The translations under genes were made by a program, and so were the position numbers. Below, in pieces: positions 1 through 10,272 of a stretch of 64,000 nucleotides of DNA. How positions within the stretch are numbered: the stretch's first letter is position 1; every line of letters starts with the position of its first letter. This DNA is from Silicimonas algicola (GTDB lineage Bacteria > Pseudomonadota > Alphaproteobacteria > Rhodobacterales > Rhodobacteraceae). The stretch lies in the NCBI RefSeq assembly GCF_003148765.1, contig NZ_QGGV01000002.1:496001-560000 (forward strand), given 5' to 3'. The notes beneath the pieces are model-generated. The model was not told the origin of the DNA and did not search any database. It worked only from the letters and a program-made list of their open reading frames with translations.

Positions 1-2
1 GC

Positions 3-2486
<2,484 letters not shown>

Positions 2487-2509
2487 CGCCAGTCTGACGG
2501 AACATCGAG

Positions 2510-2537
2510 GGCCCGGGCGGCAGCGTCCGGGCCTTTC
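2510..2537 (+). terminator. Intrinsic terminator after acnA
   Basis: GGCCCGGGC pairs with a downstream GTCCGGGCC arm, giving a 9-bp stem with one G-T wobble and a short loop, followed by TTT. It lies 24 nt after the acnA stop codon. Confidence 0.7.
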
Positions 2538-2686
2538 GATTCGACGGAAAGGCCCGAAATGCCGACAATTCGGGCAGGTCCGCCGGTCTGTTTCACGAAA
2601 CGCCGGATTGACGTCTGCATCCCATCGCAATTCTTCCAATTCGGGCGAGATTGTGACAACCTTCGACCTGTAACAAGTTCCCGGGG

Positions 2687-2806
2687 ATGTTCATGGACCG
2701 TACGAGTGATACGCTTCGCGTCGTTGCGCGGGCGATGCCGTTTTCCCTGCCGCCACTCGAGGGTTGCGCGCTTATCGTCCTGATGATCGTCTGGCTGGTC
2801 GGCTGA
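2687..2806 (+). CDS. Possible 39-aa single-pass membrane peptide
   Basis: A short open frame of 39 codons starts ATG at 2687 after a GGGG purine run and ends 1 nt before the convergent ccmG stop codon. The N-terminal half is polar (MFMDRTSDTLRVVARAM), and the last 12 residues are strongly hydrophobic (ALIVLMIVWLVG), as in a C-tail-anchored small membrane protein. It occupies the otherwise empty 320-bp gap between acnA and ccmG. I do not recognise it. It may be a chance frame; support would have to come from conservation in relatives or ribosome profiling. Confidence 0.35.
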   Translation: MFMDRTSDTLRVVARAMPFSLPPLEGCALIVLMIVWLVG

Positions 2807-2807
2807 C

Positions 2808-3347
2808 CTAGTCGGCCAGGGCCGCCTCGATCGCCGGGCGAATCCGGTTCGCCAGGATGCTGTTCGTGATCGGACCCGCGAACCTCAGTACCACCGTCCC
2901 GTCGCCATCGACCACAAAGGTTTCCGGCACGCCGTAGACGCCCCAGTCGATCGCCGTTCTGCCATCCGCGTCCGCGCCGATGGCGCTGTACGGGTCGCCG
3001 AGTTCTTCGAGAAACCCCAGAGCCTTCTCCGGGTCGTCCTTGTAGTTGACGCCGATGATCGTCAGCCCCTCGTCCTTCAGCGCCATGATCTGCGGGTGCT
3101 CGACGCGGCAGGGCGCGCACCAGCTCGCCCAGAAGTTCACCAGCGTCACCTCGCCCGACCTGAGCGAGGCATCCGTGGGTGGCGCGCTTTCGCCCAGGGG
3201 CGCGAGGGCCAGGGCCGGCGCGGAGCTGCCGATCAGCGTAGACGGCAGGGCATCGGGATCATCCCGGAACATGCCGCCCAGGAAAAGCCCCGCCATGGCG
3301 GCGAAGATCAGGGGCGGCGCGAGGACGAGGGGCGAGATTCTAGCCAA
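2808..3347 (-). CDS. ccmG: Cytochrome c biogenesis thioredoxin CcmG/DsbE
   Basis: A periplasm-facing thioredoxin-like protein of 179 aa that reduces the apocytochrome c haem-binding cysteines in System I cytochrome c maturation. It has one N-terminal membrane anchor (residues about 5-25) and the active site WCAPC at residues 76-80 (Cys77, Cys80), followed by the GVPETFVVDGDG segment with the cis-Pro typical of the family. The start is TTG, overlapping the ccmD stop by 8 nt, so translation is probably coupled. It is the last gene of the ccmC-ccmD-ccmG operon. Confidence 0.93.
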   Translation of the reverse strand: MARISPLVLAPPLIFAAMAGLFLGGMFRDDPDALPSTLIGSSAPALALAPLGESAPPTDASLRSGEVTLVNFWASWCAPCRVEHPQIMALKDEGLTIIGVNYKDDPEKALGFLEELGDPYSAIGADADGRTAIDWGVYGVPETFVVDGDGTVVLRFAGPITNSILANRIRPAIEAALAD

Positions 3348-3492
3348 CGGCGCGGCGTCCCTCGGTCTCGGCCAGCCGCCGGCGCGACCGGCGCGACTGC
3401 ACCCAGGTCAGCACAAGGAGCGCGGCAAGAAGGCCAAGCGAGCCGGCGTAGGCCAGCGCGACCTCGGCGGCATAGGTGGGCGTTCCCTCCAT
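3340..3492 (-). CDS. ccmD: Haem exporter protein CcmD
   Basis: A 50-aa single-pass membrane protein of the CcmABCD complex, which loads haem onto CcmE. The start was chosen at the ATG that overlaps the ccmC stop by one base (TGATG), giving MEGTPTYAAEVALAYAGSL. One transmembrane helix (residues about 13-32) is followed by a basic cytoplasmic tail (QSRRSRRRLAETEGRR), the usual CcmD layout. Position between ccmC and ccmG supports the call as much as the sequence does. Confidence 0.85.
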   Translation of the reverse strand: MEGTPTYAAEVALAYAGSLGLLAALLVLTWVQSRRSRRRLAETEGRRAVG

Positions 3493-4220
3493 CAGGCCAT
3501 CCGCTCCTTCAGTTCCAGCGCCGAGACGCGGCGAAGCCGGATCTCGGTCCGGGTGCGGATCAGCACGAGCGCCACGAAGAGCAGCACGAACCCCACGATG
3601 CATACCATAAGCGGCACCCAGTAGACGTCCGCCACGTTCTCGTCACGGTCGAGCGACAGGGAAGCCCCTTGGTGCAGCCCCTGGTTCCAGAAGTTGACCG
3701 CATAGCGCGATAGAAGCGCGAAGACCGAGCCCACGAGGCACAGGACCGACGTCAGGTCGGCGGCGGTATCCGGGTTCTCGACCGACGACCACAGCGCCAT
3801 GTAGCCGAGGTAGAACAGGAACAGGATCAGGAAGGACGTCAGCCGCGGATCCCACTCCCACCAGGTGCCCCACATCGGTTGGCCCCAGATCGCCCCGGTC
3901 CAGAGCGCGATGAGCGTCATCACCGCCCCCACGGGCGCCGCCGCCTTCGCGGCCAGCGCCGAGACGTGATGCCGCCGGACCAGCCAGATCAGCGAGGCCA
4001 CCAGCATCATCGCCCAGGCATTGATCGCCATCATCGCCGAGGGGACGTGCAGGTAGATGATCTTCACCGAGTCGCGGAAATTCTCGGCCTCGGGCACGAA
4101 AGCCACGCCCCAGACCAGCCCGACCGCAAGACACAGCGCCGCCACCCCCGCCAGAGGCGCCACGATCCGGTCGGTCGTGGCCATGAACTTGCGTGGGTTG
4201 GCGTATTCCCAAAGCGACAT
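3492..4220 (-). CDS. ccmC: Haem exporter / haem-handling protein CcmC
   Basis: A six-helix inner membrane protein of 242 aa that presents haem to CcmE in cytochrome c maturation. The tryptophan-rich motif WGQPMWGTWWEWD spans residues 112-124, flanked by the conserved haem-ligating histidines His58 (YLHVPSA) and His183 (QGLHQG). It is the first gene of a three-gene operon. The genes usually found just upstream, ccmA and ccmB, are absent here: the next gene upstream is a divergent amidohydrolase. Confidence 0.95.
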   Translation of the reverse strand: MSLWEYANPRKFMATTDRIVAPLAGVAALCLAVGLVWGVAFVPEAENFRDSVKIIYLHVPSAMMAINAWAMMLVASLIWLVRRHHVSALAAKAAAPVGAVMTLIALWTGAIWGQPMWGTWWEWDPRLTSFLILFLFYLGYMALWSSVENPDTAADLTSVLCLVGSVFALLSRYAVNFWNQGLHQGASLSLDRDENVADVYWVPLMVCIVGFVLLFVALVLIRTRTEIRLRRVSALELKERMA

Positions 4221-4357
4221 GGCCTCTTCCTATCCGGGCCCCGCGCCCCTCTCAAGTCACGGATGCGTGGCGCTATTGACGCAGGGGCCAATGTGGCGGG
4301 GGTTGCCTTGGCCGCGCGAGGGGTGAAATCTGGCAAGCGAACCCGAAGGAGTCTGCC

Positions 4358-5521
4358 ATGCCCGTCCGCAACCGATTTGCCGAGCTTCACGAGGAGATCA
4401 CCGCGTGGCGCCGCGACATCCACCAGCACCCCGAGATCCTCTTCGAGGTTCACCGCACCGCCGCCCTCGTCGCCGACAAGCTCCGCGAGTTCGGATGCGA
4501 CGAGGTCGTGACCGGCATCGGGCGCACGGGCGTCGTCGGCATCATCAAGGGCCGCACCGGCAGATCGGGACGCACGGTTGGTCTGCGCGCCGACATGGAC
4601 GCGCTGCCGATCGAGGAGGCGACGGGTCTCGACTATGCGTCGAAGACTCAAGGCGCCATGCACGCCTGCGGCCACGACGGGCACACGGCCATGTTGCTGG
4701 GGGCGGCCAAGTATCTTGCCGAGACGCGCAACTTCGACGGTTCGGTCGCGGTCATCTTCCAGCCCGCCGAGGAAGGCGGCGGCGGCGGGCGCGAGATGGT
4801 GGACGACGGCATGATGGACCGCTTCGGAATCGACGAGGTCTATGGAATGCACAACTGGCCGGGCAAACCCGTGGGCAGCTTCGCGATCCGCGCGGGCGCC
4901 TTCTTTGCAGCCACCGACGTCTTCGAGATCGTGGTGGAGGGGAAGGGCGGCCACGCCGCCAAGCCGCAGGAGGTGATCGACCCCACCGTGACGGCATCGC
5001 AGATCGTCATGTCCCTTCAGACCATCGCCAGCCGCAACGCGGACCCGGTCAAGCAGGTCGTCGTTTCGGTCACGTCCTTCGTCACATCGTCGACCGCCTT
5101 CAACGTCATCCCGCAGCGCGTGACGCTGAAAGGCACGGTGCGGACCCTCGACGCCGACACCCATGACCTGGCCGAGACGCGGCTGAACGACATCGTGACC
5201 CACATCGCTGCCGCCTTCGGCTGCACGGCGCGCGTCGACTACACGCGCAACTACCCGGTGATGGCGAACTCGGAAACCGAGACGGGATATGCCATCGACG
5301 CCGCGAAGAAGGTGTCGGGCGACTGCGAGGAGGCTCCGCTCGTCATGGGCGGCGAGGACTTCGCCTTCATGCTGAACGCGCGCCCCGGCGCCTATATCCT
5401 CGTCGGCAACGGCGACACGGCGATGGTCCACCACCCCGAGTACAACTTCAACGACGAGGCGATCCCGGCGGGCTGCTCGTGGTACGTCGAGATGGCGGAA
5501 AGCCGGCTGCCCGCGGCCTAG
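4358..5521 (+). CDS. M20-family amidohydrolase (hippurate hydrolase-like)
   Basis: A 387-aa cytoplasmic zinc hydrolase of the M20D/HipO group, which cleaves N-acyl or carbamoyl bonds of amino acid derivatives. The metal site is seen in MHACGHDGH (Cys104, His106) and the following PAEEGGGGGREM segment; a lid domain (about residues 185-300) interrupts the catalytic domain, as in the family. A good ribosome binding site (GAAGGAG) lies 7 nt before the ATG. It is monocistronic and divergent from ccmC. Substrate cannot be told from sequence; hippurate, N-acetyl amino acids and indole-acetyl conjugates are all possible. Confidence 0.85.
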   Translation: MPVRNRFAELHEEITAWRRDIHQHPEILFEVHRTAALVADKLREFGCDEVVTGIGRTGVVGIIKGRTGRSGRTVGLRADMDALPIEEATGLDYASKTQGAMHACGHDGHTAMLLGAAKYLAETRNFDGSVAVIFQPAEEGGGGGREMVDDGMMDRFGIDEVYGMHNWPGKPVGSFAIRAGAFFAATDVFEIVVEGKGGHAAKPQEVIDPTVTASQIVMSLQTIASRNADPVKQVVVSVTSFVTSSTAFNVIPQRVTLKGTVRTLDADTHDLAETRLNDIVTHIAAAFGCTARVDYTRNYPVMANSETETGYAIDAAKKVSGDCEEAPLVMGGEDFAFMLNARPGAYILVGNGDTAMVHHPEYNFNDEAIPAGCSWYVEMAESRLPAA

Positions 5522-5597
5522 TTCCACCGCGCCGAACCGGTAATGGACGCTGCGGAAACGACCGTGTAACCTCGCCCGAAAACGGGGGCCGGGCAGC

Positions 5598-8500
5598 ATG
5601 GACCAACCGATCGCGATGCTCTGGATGCGGGGAAGCCTCAGCTTCGTCGAGCAGCTTTGCGTGCGGTCCTTCCTCGACGCGGGGCACCACGTCATCCTCT
5701 ACGGCTACGAGGAAATCGGACGCGTGCCGGACGGCGTGGAGCGGCGCGACGCGGCCCTGATCCTGCCCGAGACCGGGTTTCTCGTTCACGAACGCACCGG
5801 CTCGCCCGCGCTTCATTCCGATCTCTTTCGCTATCGCCTTCTTGCGCGGGGAACCGGCGAGATCTGGGCCGACACCGACGCCTATTGCCTGCGGCCCTTC
5901 CGTGCGCACGACGGCCATCTATACGGCTGGGAGAGCGAGCACCACGTCAACGGCGGTGTCCTCGGCCTGCCGCCCGACAGCGCGACGCTGGCGGCCCTTC
6001 TCGACTTCACCAGCGACGAATTCGCCATTCCGCCCTGGGAGAAGCCCTGGCGGCGCCGCGAATTGGAGGCGGCGAAGGCAAGCGGCCAGCCCGTCCACGC
6101 CGGCGAACAGACATGGGGGGTCTGGGGCCCGCACGCCATCACGCACTTCCTGAAGGAGACGGGCGAGATCGCCCACGCCTTGCCGCAGGCGGCGCTCTAT
6201 CCCTATACCTTCGCCGAACGGCGGAAACTGCTGACGGCCGGCGTCGACCACGCCCGCAAGATCACCGACGAGACGCAGTCGATCCACCTCTACGGCCGGC
6301 GCATCCGCAAGCGGATCGCGGAACGCGACCTGGGACTGCCCGACCCTGACAGTCTTCTCGGTGGTCTCCTCATCAAACACCGCATCGACCCCTGCGACGC
6401 GCCATTGCGCGACTGCCCCGACCCGGACCGCGACCACGCCTTCGCGCGCCGCTATCGCGAGGCGGTCGAAGGCAAGCAGTACCAGGCGGCTGCCATGACC
6501 GGCGAGATCCGGCCTCTGGACGAGGTCGTGGCGGTGACGACCATGCGCAACGAGGGCGCCTTCATCCTCGACTGGGTGGCCTATCACCTGGGCGTCGGCG
6601 TCACGCATTTCCTCGTCTACACCAACGACTGCGACGACCAGACCGTGGCCATCCTCGACGCGCTCGCCGCCCGCGGCCTTGTTACCCGCGTGGACAACCC
6701 GGTGTCGGACGGCCAGAAGCCGCAGCGCCAGGCGTTGACCGCCGCGTGGAGTCAACCGCGCGTGACCGCCGCCGACGCGGTGGTGGTCATGGACGTGGAC
6801 GAATACATCAACGTCCACGAGGGCGACGGGACCCTGACCGACCTCTTCCGCGCGGCGGGCGACCCCGACATGATCTCGATGACCTGGCGGCTCTTCGGCA
6901 CCTCGGGTCACATCGCCTATGAGGACGCGCCCGCGCCCGAACGCTTCACCCGCTGCGCGCCGGCCCTGACGCGCAAGCCGCATCAGGCCTGGGGCTTCAA
7001 GACCATCCTGAGGCGCGGCGCCCCCTTCGCGGGCTTCGGCGTCCACCGTCCGCACGATCCGACGGGTCCGATGCCGCGCTGGACCAACGGATCGGGCGCG
7101 CAGCTACCGGACCGCTACCTCGACGGAGGCTGGCGGAGCGGGATCGATTGCTGGGGATACGACCTCGTCACGCTGAACCACTACGCGGTCCGATCCTGCG
7201 AGAGCTTCCTCGTCAAGCGGGACAGGGGCCGGTCGAACCACGTCGCGCGACCGCAGGACGTGGCCTATTGGAACACCTACAACCGCAACGACGAAGTCGA
7301 CGCCTCGATCCTGCCCCGCCTCGAACGCGCGCGGGCGCTGCGCGAGGTCTTCGCTCGGGACCCCGGCCTCGGACCGCTGCACGAGGCCGCCGTCCACTGG
7401 CACCGCGCGCGGATCGACGCGCTGAAGGCGTCTCCGCGCGAGGCTGCTTTCCTGGCGCATGTCTCGGCCGATCCGAATTCGCACCGGCTGGACGAGATCG
7501 CGCTTCCCGAGGCCCCACCCGTGCCCCGCACGGTGGCGGCTGCGCCCGTGTCGTCGCTGATCGAGTTGCGCGACGTGGCGCCACCCACAGGTGACGAGGC
7601 CGCGCGGCAGTTCGACGGGCTGATGGAGCGCCTGAAGTCCCGCCAGCCGCTTTTGCCGCCCCTCGACGCGCCGCCCCGGTCCGAGAGGATCGTTGTCGTC
7701 ACCTCGATGAAGAACGAGGGCTGCTTCGTCCTCGAGTGGATCGCCTACCACCTGTCGATCGGGGTGACGCATTTTCTTGTCTACACCAACGATTGCGACG
7801 ATCCGACGGATGCGGTTCTGGACCGCCTCCAGGCGCTTGGACATGTCACGCGCGTCGACAACCCCTTCAACCGCGAGTCCGGCCAGAAGCCGCAGAGGGG
7901 CGCGCTGAACGATGCCGCCGAACGCGCGGTGGTGCGGGACGCCGACTGGGTCGGCATCATCGACGTGGACGAGTTCGTCAACATCCACGTCGGCGACGGC
8001 ACCTTCGCGGCGCTTCTTGAGGCGGCGAACCATCCCAACGTCATCTCGATGACCTGGCGCTTCTTCGGCAACAGGGGCGTCCACGCCTATGAGGACCGCT
8101 GGCAGACCGAGATCCTGACGGCCTGCGCGCCGCTCTACATCCCGAAGCCGCGCCTTGGGTGGGGCTTCAAGAGCTTCTACCGTCCCGACGGCCCCTTCAC
8201 GAAGGTCGGCGTCCATCGCCCGCTTGGCCTCGACCCCGAACGCGCGGACGAGGTGCGTTGGATCAACGGGGCAGGCCGCGCCATGCCCGAGAGGGTGGCG
8301 CTGAAAAGCGAGTGGTTCAGCCGCAAGGACACCATCGGCTACGACATGGTGACGCTGAACCACTACGTTCTGCGCTCGGCCGAGAGCTTCCTCGTCAAGC
8401 GCCAGCGAGGGCGGATCAACCACGTCGATCAGGACCAGGGCGTGAACTACTGGGTCACACGGAACTACGCGACCGAGACCGACACCTCGATCCACGCCCG

Positions 8501-8726
8501 TCTGCCGCGCGCACGCGACGTGCTGGTGGGCCTTCTGGCGGACGAGGATTTGTTCCGGCTGCACCGCGCCTCAGTGGCCTGGCACCGCGAGAGGATCGAT
8601 GAGCTGATGCGCGAGACGGAGTACCGCGCGCTTTACGACGCGATCACCGATCCCTCGCTGCCCGACGCGATCATGCGAGCGCCGAAGGAGAAGGGCGACC
8701 AGCAGACGCTCGAGGCGGCGGAATAA
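5598..8726 (+). CDS. Three-domain glycosyltransferase (GT32-like plus two GT2-type modules)
   Basis: A 1042-aa protein without a signal peptide. Residues 1-290 resemble a GT32-type sugar transferase with the metal/nucleotide-sugar motif ADTDAY (Asp92, Asp94). Two homologous copies of a GT2-type (Glyco_tranf_2_4) domain follow at about 311-600 and 697-980. Each copy begins with a T(T/S)M(R/K)NEG.F strand, then a THFLVYTNDCDD segment, a DVDE metal motif (VVMDVDEYIN; GIIDVDEFVN), SMTWR and SF(L)VKR.RGR. Both copies keep these motifs, so both may be active. It probably builds surface polysaccharide or glycosylates a protein, but acceptor and donor are unknown. It stands alone between unrelated genes. 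Start ATG at 5598 is the first in frame with the domain. Confidence 0.8.
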   Translation: MDQPIAMLWMRGSLSFVEQLCVRSFLDAGHHVILYGYEEIGRVPDGVERRDAALILPETGFLVHERTGSPALHSDLFRYRLLARGTGEIWADTDAYCLRPFRAHDGHLYGWESEHHVNGGVLGLPPDSATLAALLDFTSDEFAIPPWEKPWRRRELEAAKASGQPVHAGEQTWGVWGPHAITHFLKETGEIAHALPQAALYPYTFAERRKLLTAGVDHARKITDETQSIHLYGRRIRKRIAERDLGLPDPDSLLGGLLIKHRIDPCDAPLRDCPDPDRDHAFARRYREAVEGKQYQAAAMTGEIRPLDEVVAVTTMRNEGAFILDWVAYHLGVGVTHFLVYTNDCDDQTVAILDALAARGLVTRVDNPVSDGQKPQRQALTAAWSQPRVTAADAVVVMDVDEYINVHEGDGTLTDLFRAAGDPDMISMTWRLFGTSGHIAYEDAPAPERFTRCAPALTRKPHQAWGFKTILRRGAPFAGFGVHRPHDPTGPMPRWTNGSGAQLPDRYLDGGWRSGIDCWGYDLVTLNHYAVRSCESFLVKRDRGRSNHVARPQDVAYWNTYNRNDEVDASILPRLERARALREVFARDPGLGPLHEAAVHWHRARIDALKASPREAAFLAHVSADPNSHRLDEIALPEAPPVPRTVAAAPVSSLIELRDVAPPTGDEAARQFDGLMERLKSRQPLLPPLDAPPRSERIVVVTSMKNEGCFVLEWIAYHLSIGVTHFLVYTNDCDDPTDAVLDRLQALGHVTRVDNPFNRESGQKPQRGALNDAAERAVVRDADWVGIIDVDEFVNIHVGDGTFAALLEAANHPNVISMTWRFFGNRGVHAYEDRWQTEILTACAPLYIPKPRLGWGFKSFYRPDGPFTKVGVHRPLGLDPERADEVRWINGAGRAMPERVALKSEWFSRKDTIGYDMVTLNHYVLRSAESFLVKRQRGRINHVDQDQGVNYWVTRNYATETDTSIHARLPRARDVLVGLLADEDLFRLHRASVAWHRERIDELMRETEYRALYDAITDPSLPDAIMRAPKEKGDQQTLEAAE

Positions 8727-8755
8727 TTACGTCGCAGTGACTTGCAGGGCGACGT

Positions 8756-9223
8756 TCAATCGTCGTCGTCACTCTCGTCATCGTCGAGCGCTGCGGCCAA
8801 CTGGAAGCCGATGCGCCGGGGCGCTTCGGTCTTTTCCTGCTTCGGCATGGCGCGGAGAAGGACGTTGAGCTGTGTGACGTGCTGCACCAGCTGGACGCGC
8901 GCGCCCGATCCGTCGGTGCCGTAAAAGGTCACGATATCGGGGTCGAAGTACCCCAGCCCCTCGATCCTCAGGAAGCCCCCGCCGGTATCGGTGAAGCTCA
9001 TCGCCACCTCGTGTTCGGCGTCGAGCACCTTCTCGAAGTTCTGGATATAGAGGATCAGGCGCTGATAGGCCCATTCCGCCGGGCTTTTCCGCTCGACGGG
9101 CCGCCGGGTCACGGCCTCGGGCAGCGGCTCCTTCTCGAAGCAGACCGCGTCGGGGTCGGCGTGGACCGCAGATGCGTGCCTGCGATCCGAGGGATAGGGC
9201 GGCGGGCTGTCGTTCGATGTCAT
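8756..9223 (-). CDS. DUF6173 family protein with poly-acidic tail
   Basis: A 155-aa cytoplasmic protein of unknown function. The start is taken at the ATG in an ATGA overlap with the preceding hydrolase stop, giving MTSNDSPPPY. A disordered N-terminus of about 40 residues leads to the conserved core (SPAEWAYQRLILYIQNFEK, later FYGTDGSGARVQLVQHVTQLNVLLRAMPK), as in the DUF6173 family. The protein ends in a run of eight Asp residues plus Glu and Ser, made by a degenerate GAC/GAT triplet stretch at about 8756-8785. It is translationally coupled to the MBL hydrolase and dehydrogenase genes. Confidence 0.7.
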   Translation of the reverse strand: MTSNDSPPPYPSDRRHASAVHADPDAVCFEKEPLPEAVTRRPVERKSPAEWAYQRLILYIQNFEKVLDAEHEVAMSFTDTGGGFLRIEGLGYFDPDIVTFYGTDGSGARVQLVQHVTQLNVLLRAMPKQEKTEAPRRIGFQLAAALDDDESDDDD

Positions 9224-10272
9224 CGCTGATCTCCCGCACGATACACCCAAGCCCCATCCTCGCGGCGGTCCCGGCTGGCACGGCCCTGGTGCCAGAGATG
9301 CAGGCAATGCGCCACCGCTTCCCCGAGCGCCAGTCCGAACTGGCCACCGGTGATCTCCCGCTTGAAGACCGGAACGAAGCTTTCCACCGCCGTTGCAGGC
9401 CGTGACGACAGGGCGGTTTCGAGACGGTGAAGCGCCGAGACGTGGTTCTCGATCATCTGGTCGAGGCGGGTCGGAAGGCCGGTGAAAGGCAGCTTGTGGC
9501 CCGGCAGGATCAAATGAGGTTCGGAGGTCAGGGTCTTGAAACTATTGCACGATGCGATCCAGTCCCCCACGGGATCGCCCTCGGGTTCGGTCGGGTAGAC
9601 GCTGAGGTTGGGAGAGATCGAGGGCAGAAGCTGATCGCCGCCCAGGACAAGGTCGTCGTCCTCGGACCAGAGCGTCGCGTGTTCGGGGGCGTGACCGTGG
9701 CCGATGCGGACGCGCCAGCGACGACCGGCTGCGGTCAGGACGTCACCTTCCGAAATCCGGGTATAGCCGACCGGCAGCGGCGCCACGACATCGGCGAAGT
9801 TGAACGGCCGCTCGGCCTTCCGCGCCTCGAGCATCGCCGCCGGCATTCCCGCGGCGCGCCAGAACTCCAGCGCGGCCTCGCTCGGCCGTTCCTGCACGTC
9901 GAGCGTGAGCATCCTCGCGAAAAGCCAGGCCGTCCGCGTCGTGACGAGCGTCGCCCCTGTACGCGCCATCAGCCATCCGGCAAGGCCGACATGGTCCGGG
10001 TGGTGATGCGTCACGACGATGCGCGCAACGGGCTTGCCCGCCAGCGGACCGGAAAGCAGCGCTTCCCAGCCCGAGCGGCAGGCCGAGCTGTTCAACCCGG
10101 TATCGACCAGCGTCCAGGCGTCGCCGTCGTCCAGCGCGTAGACGTTGACGTGGTCGAGCGCCATCGGCAGGGGCATCCGCGCCCAGAGGACGCCCTCCGC
10201 GACCTCGATGACCTCACCGAGGCCGGGAGGCTCGGCATGGGGATAGCGGATGCGGCGGCCGCCATCGTCCAT
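9220..10272 (-). CDS. MBL-fold metallo-hydrolase
   Basis: A 350-aa metallo-beta-lactamase-fold hydrolase. The HxHxDH zinc motif is HHHPDH, residues 89-94, followed by the GHGHAPEH and LPGHK segments that supply further ligands. The length and the C-terminal helical extension (DQMIENHVSALHRLE) resemble the glyoxalase II/LACTB2-like group that acts on thioesters. The start was placed at the ATG in a TGATG overlap with the acyl-CoA dehydrogenase stop. Coupling to that gene suggests a role in acyl-CoA or thioester turnover, which is inference. Downstream it overlaps the DUF6173 gene by ATGA. Confidence 0.85.
   Translation of the reverse strand: MDDGGRRIRYPHAEPPGLGEVIEVAEGVLWARMPLPMALDHVNVYALDDGDAWTLVDTGLNSSACRSGWEALLSGPLAGKPVARIVVTHHHPDHVGLAGWLMARTGATLVTTRTAWLFARMLTLDVQERPSEAALEFWRAAGMPAAMLEARKAERPFNFADVVAPLPVGYTRISEGDVLTAAGRRWRVRIGHGHAPEHATLWSEDDDLVLGGDQLLPSISPNLSVYPTEPEGDPVGDWIASCNSFKTLTSEPHLILPGHKLPFTGLPTRLDQMIENHVSALHRLETALSSRPATAVESFVPVFKREITGGQFGLALGEAVAHCLHLWHQGRASRDRREDGAWVYRAGDQR

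Noticed and set aside
4064-5695. 543-aa minus-strand open frame opposite the M20 amidohydrolase
   Set aside because: Antisense shadow without domain features, overlapping a well-supported gene and ccmC.
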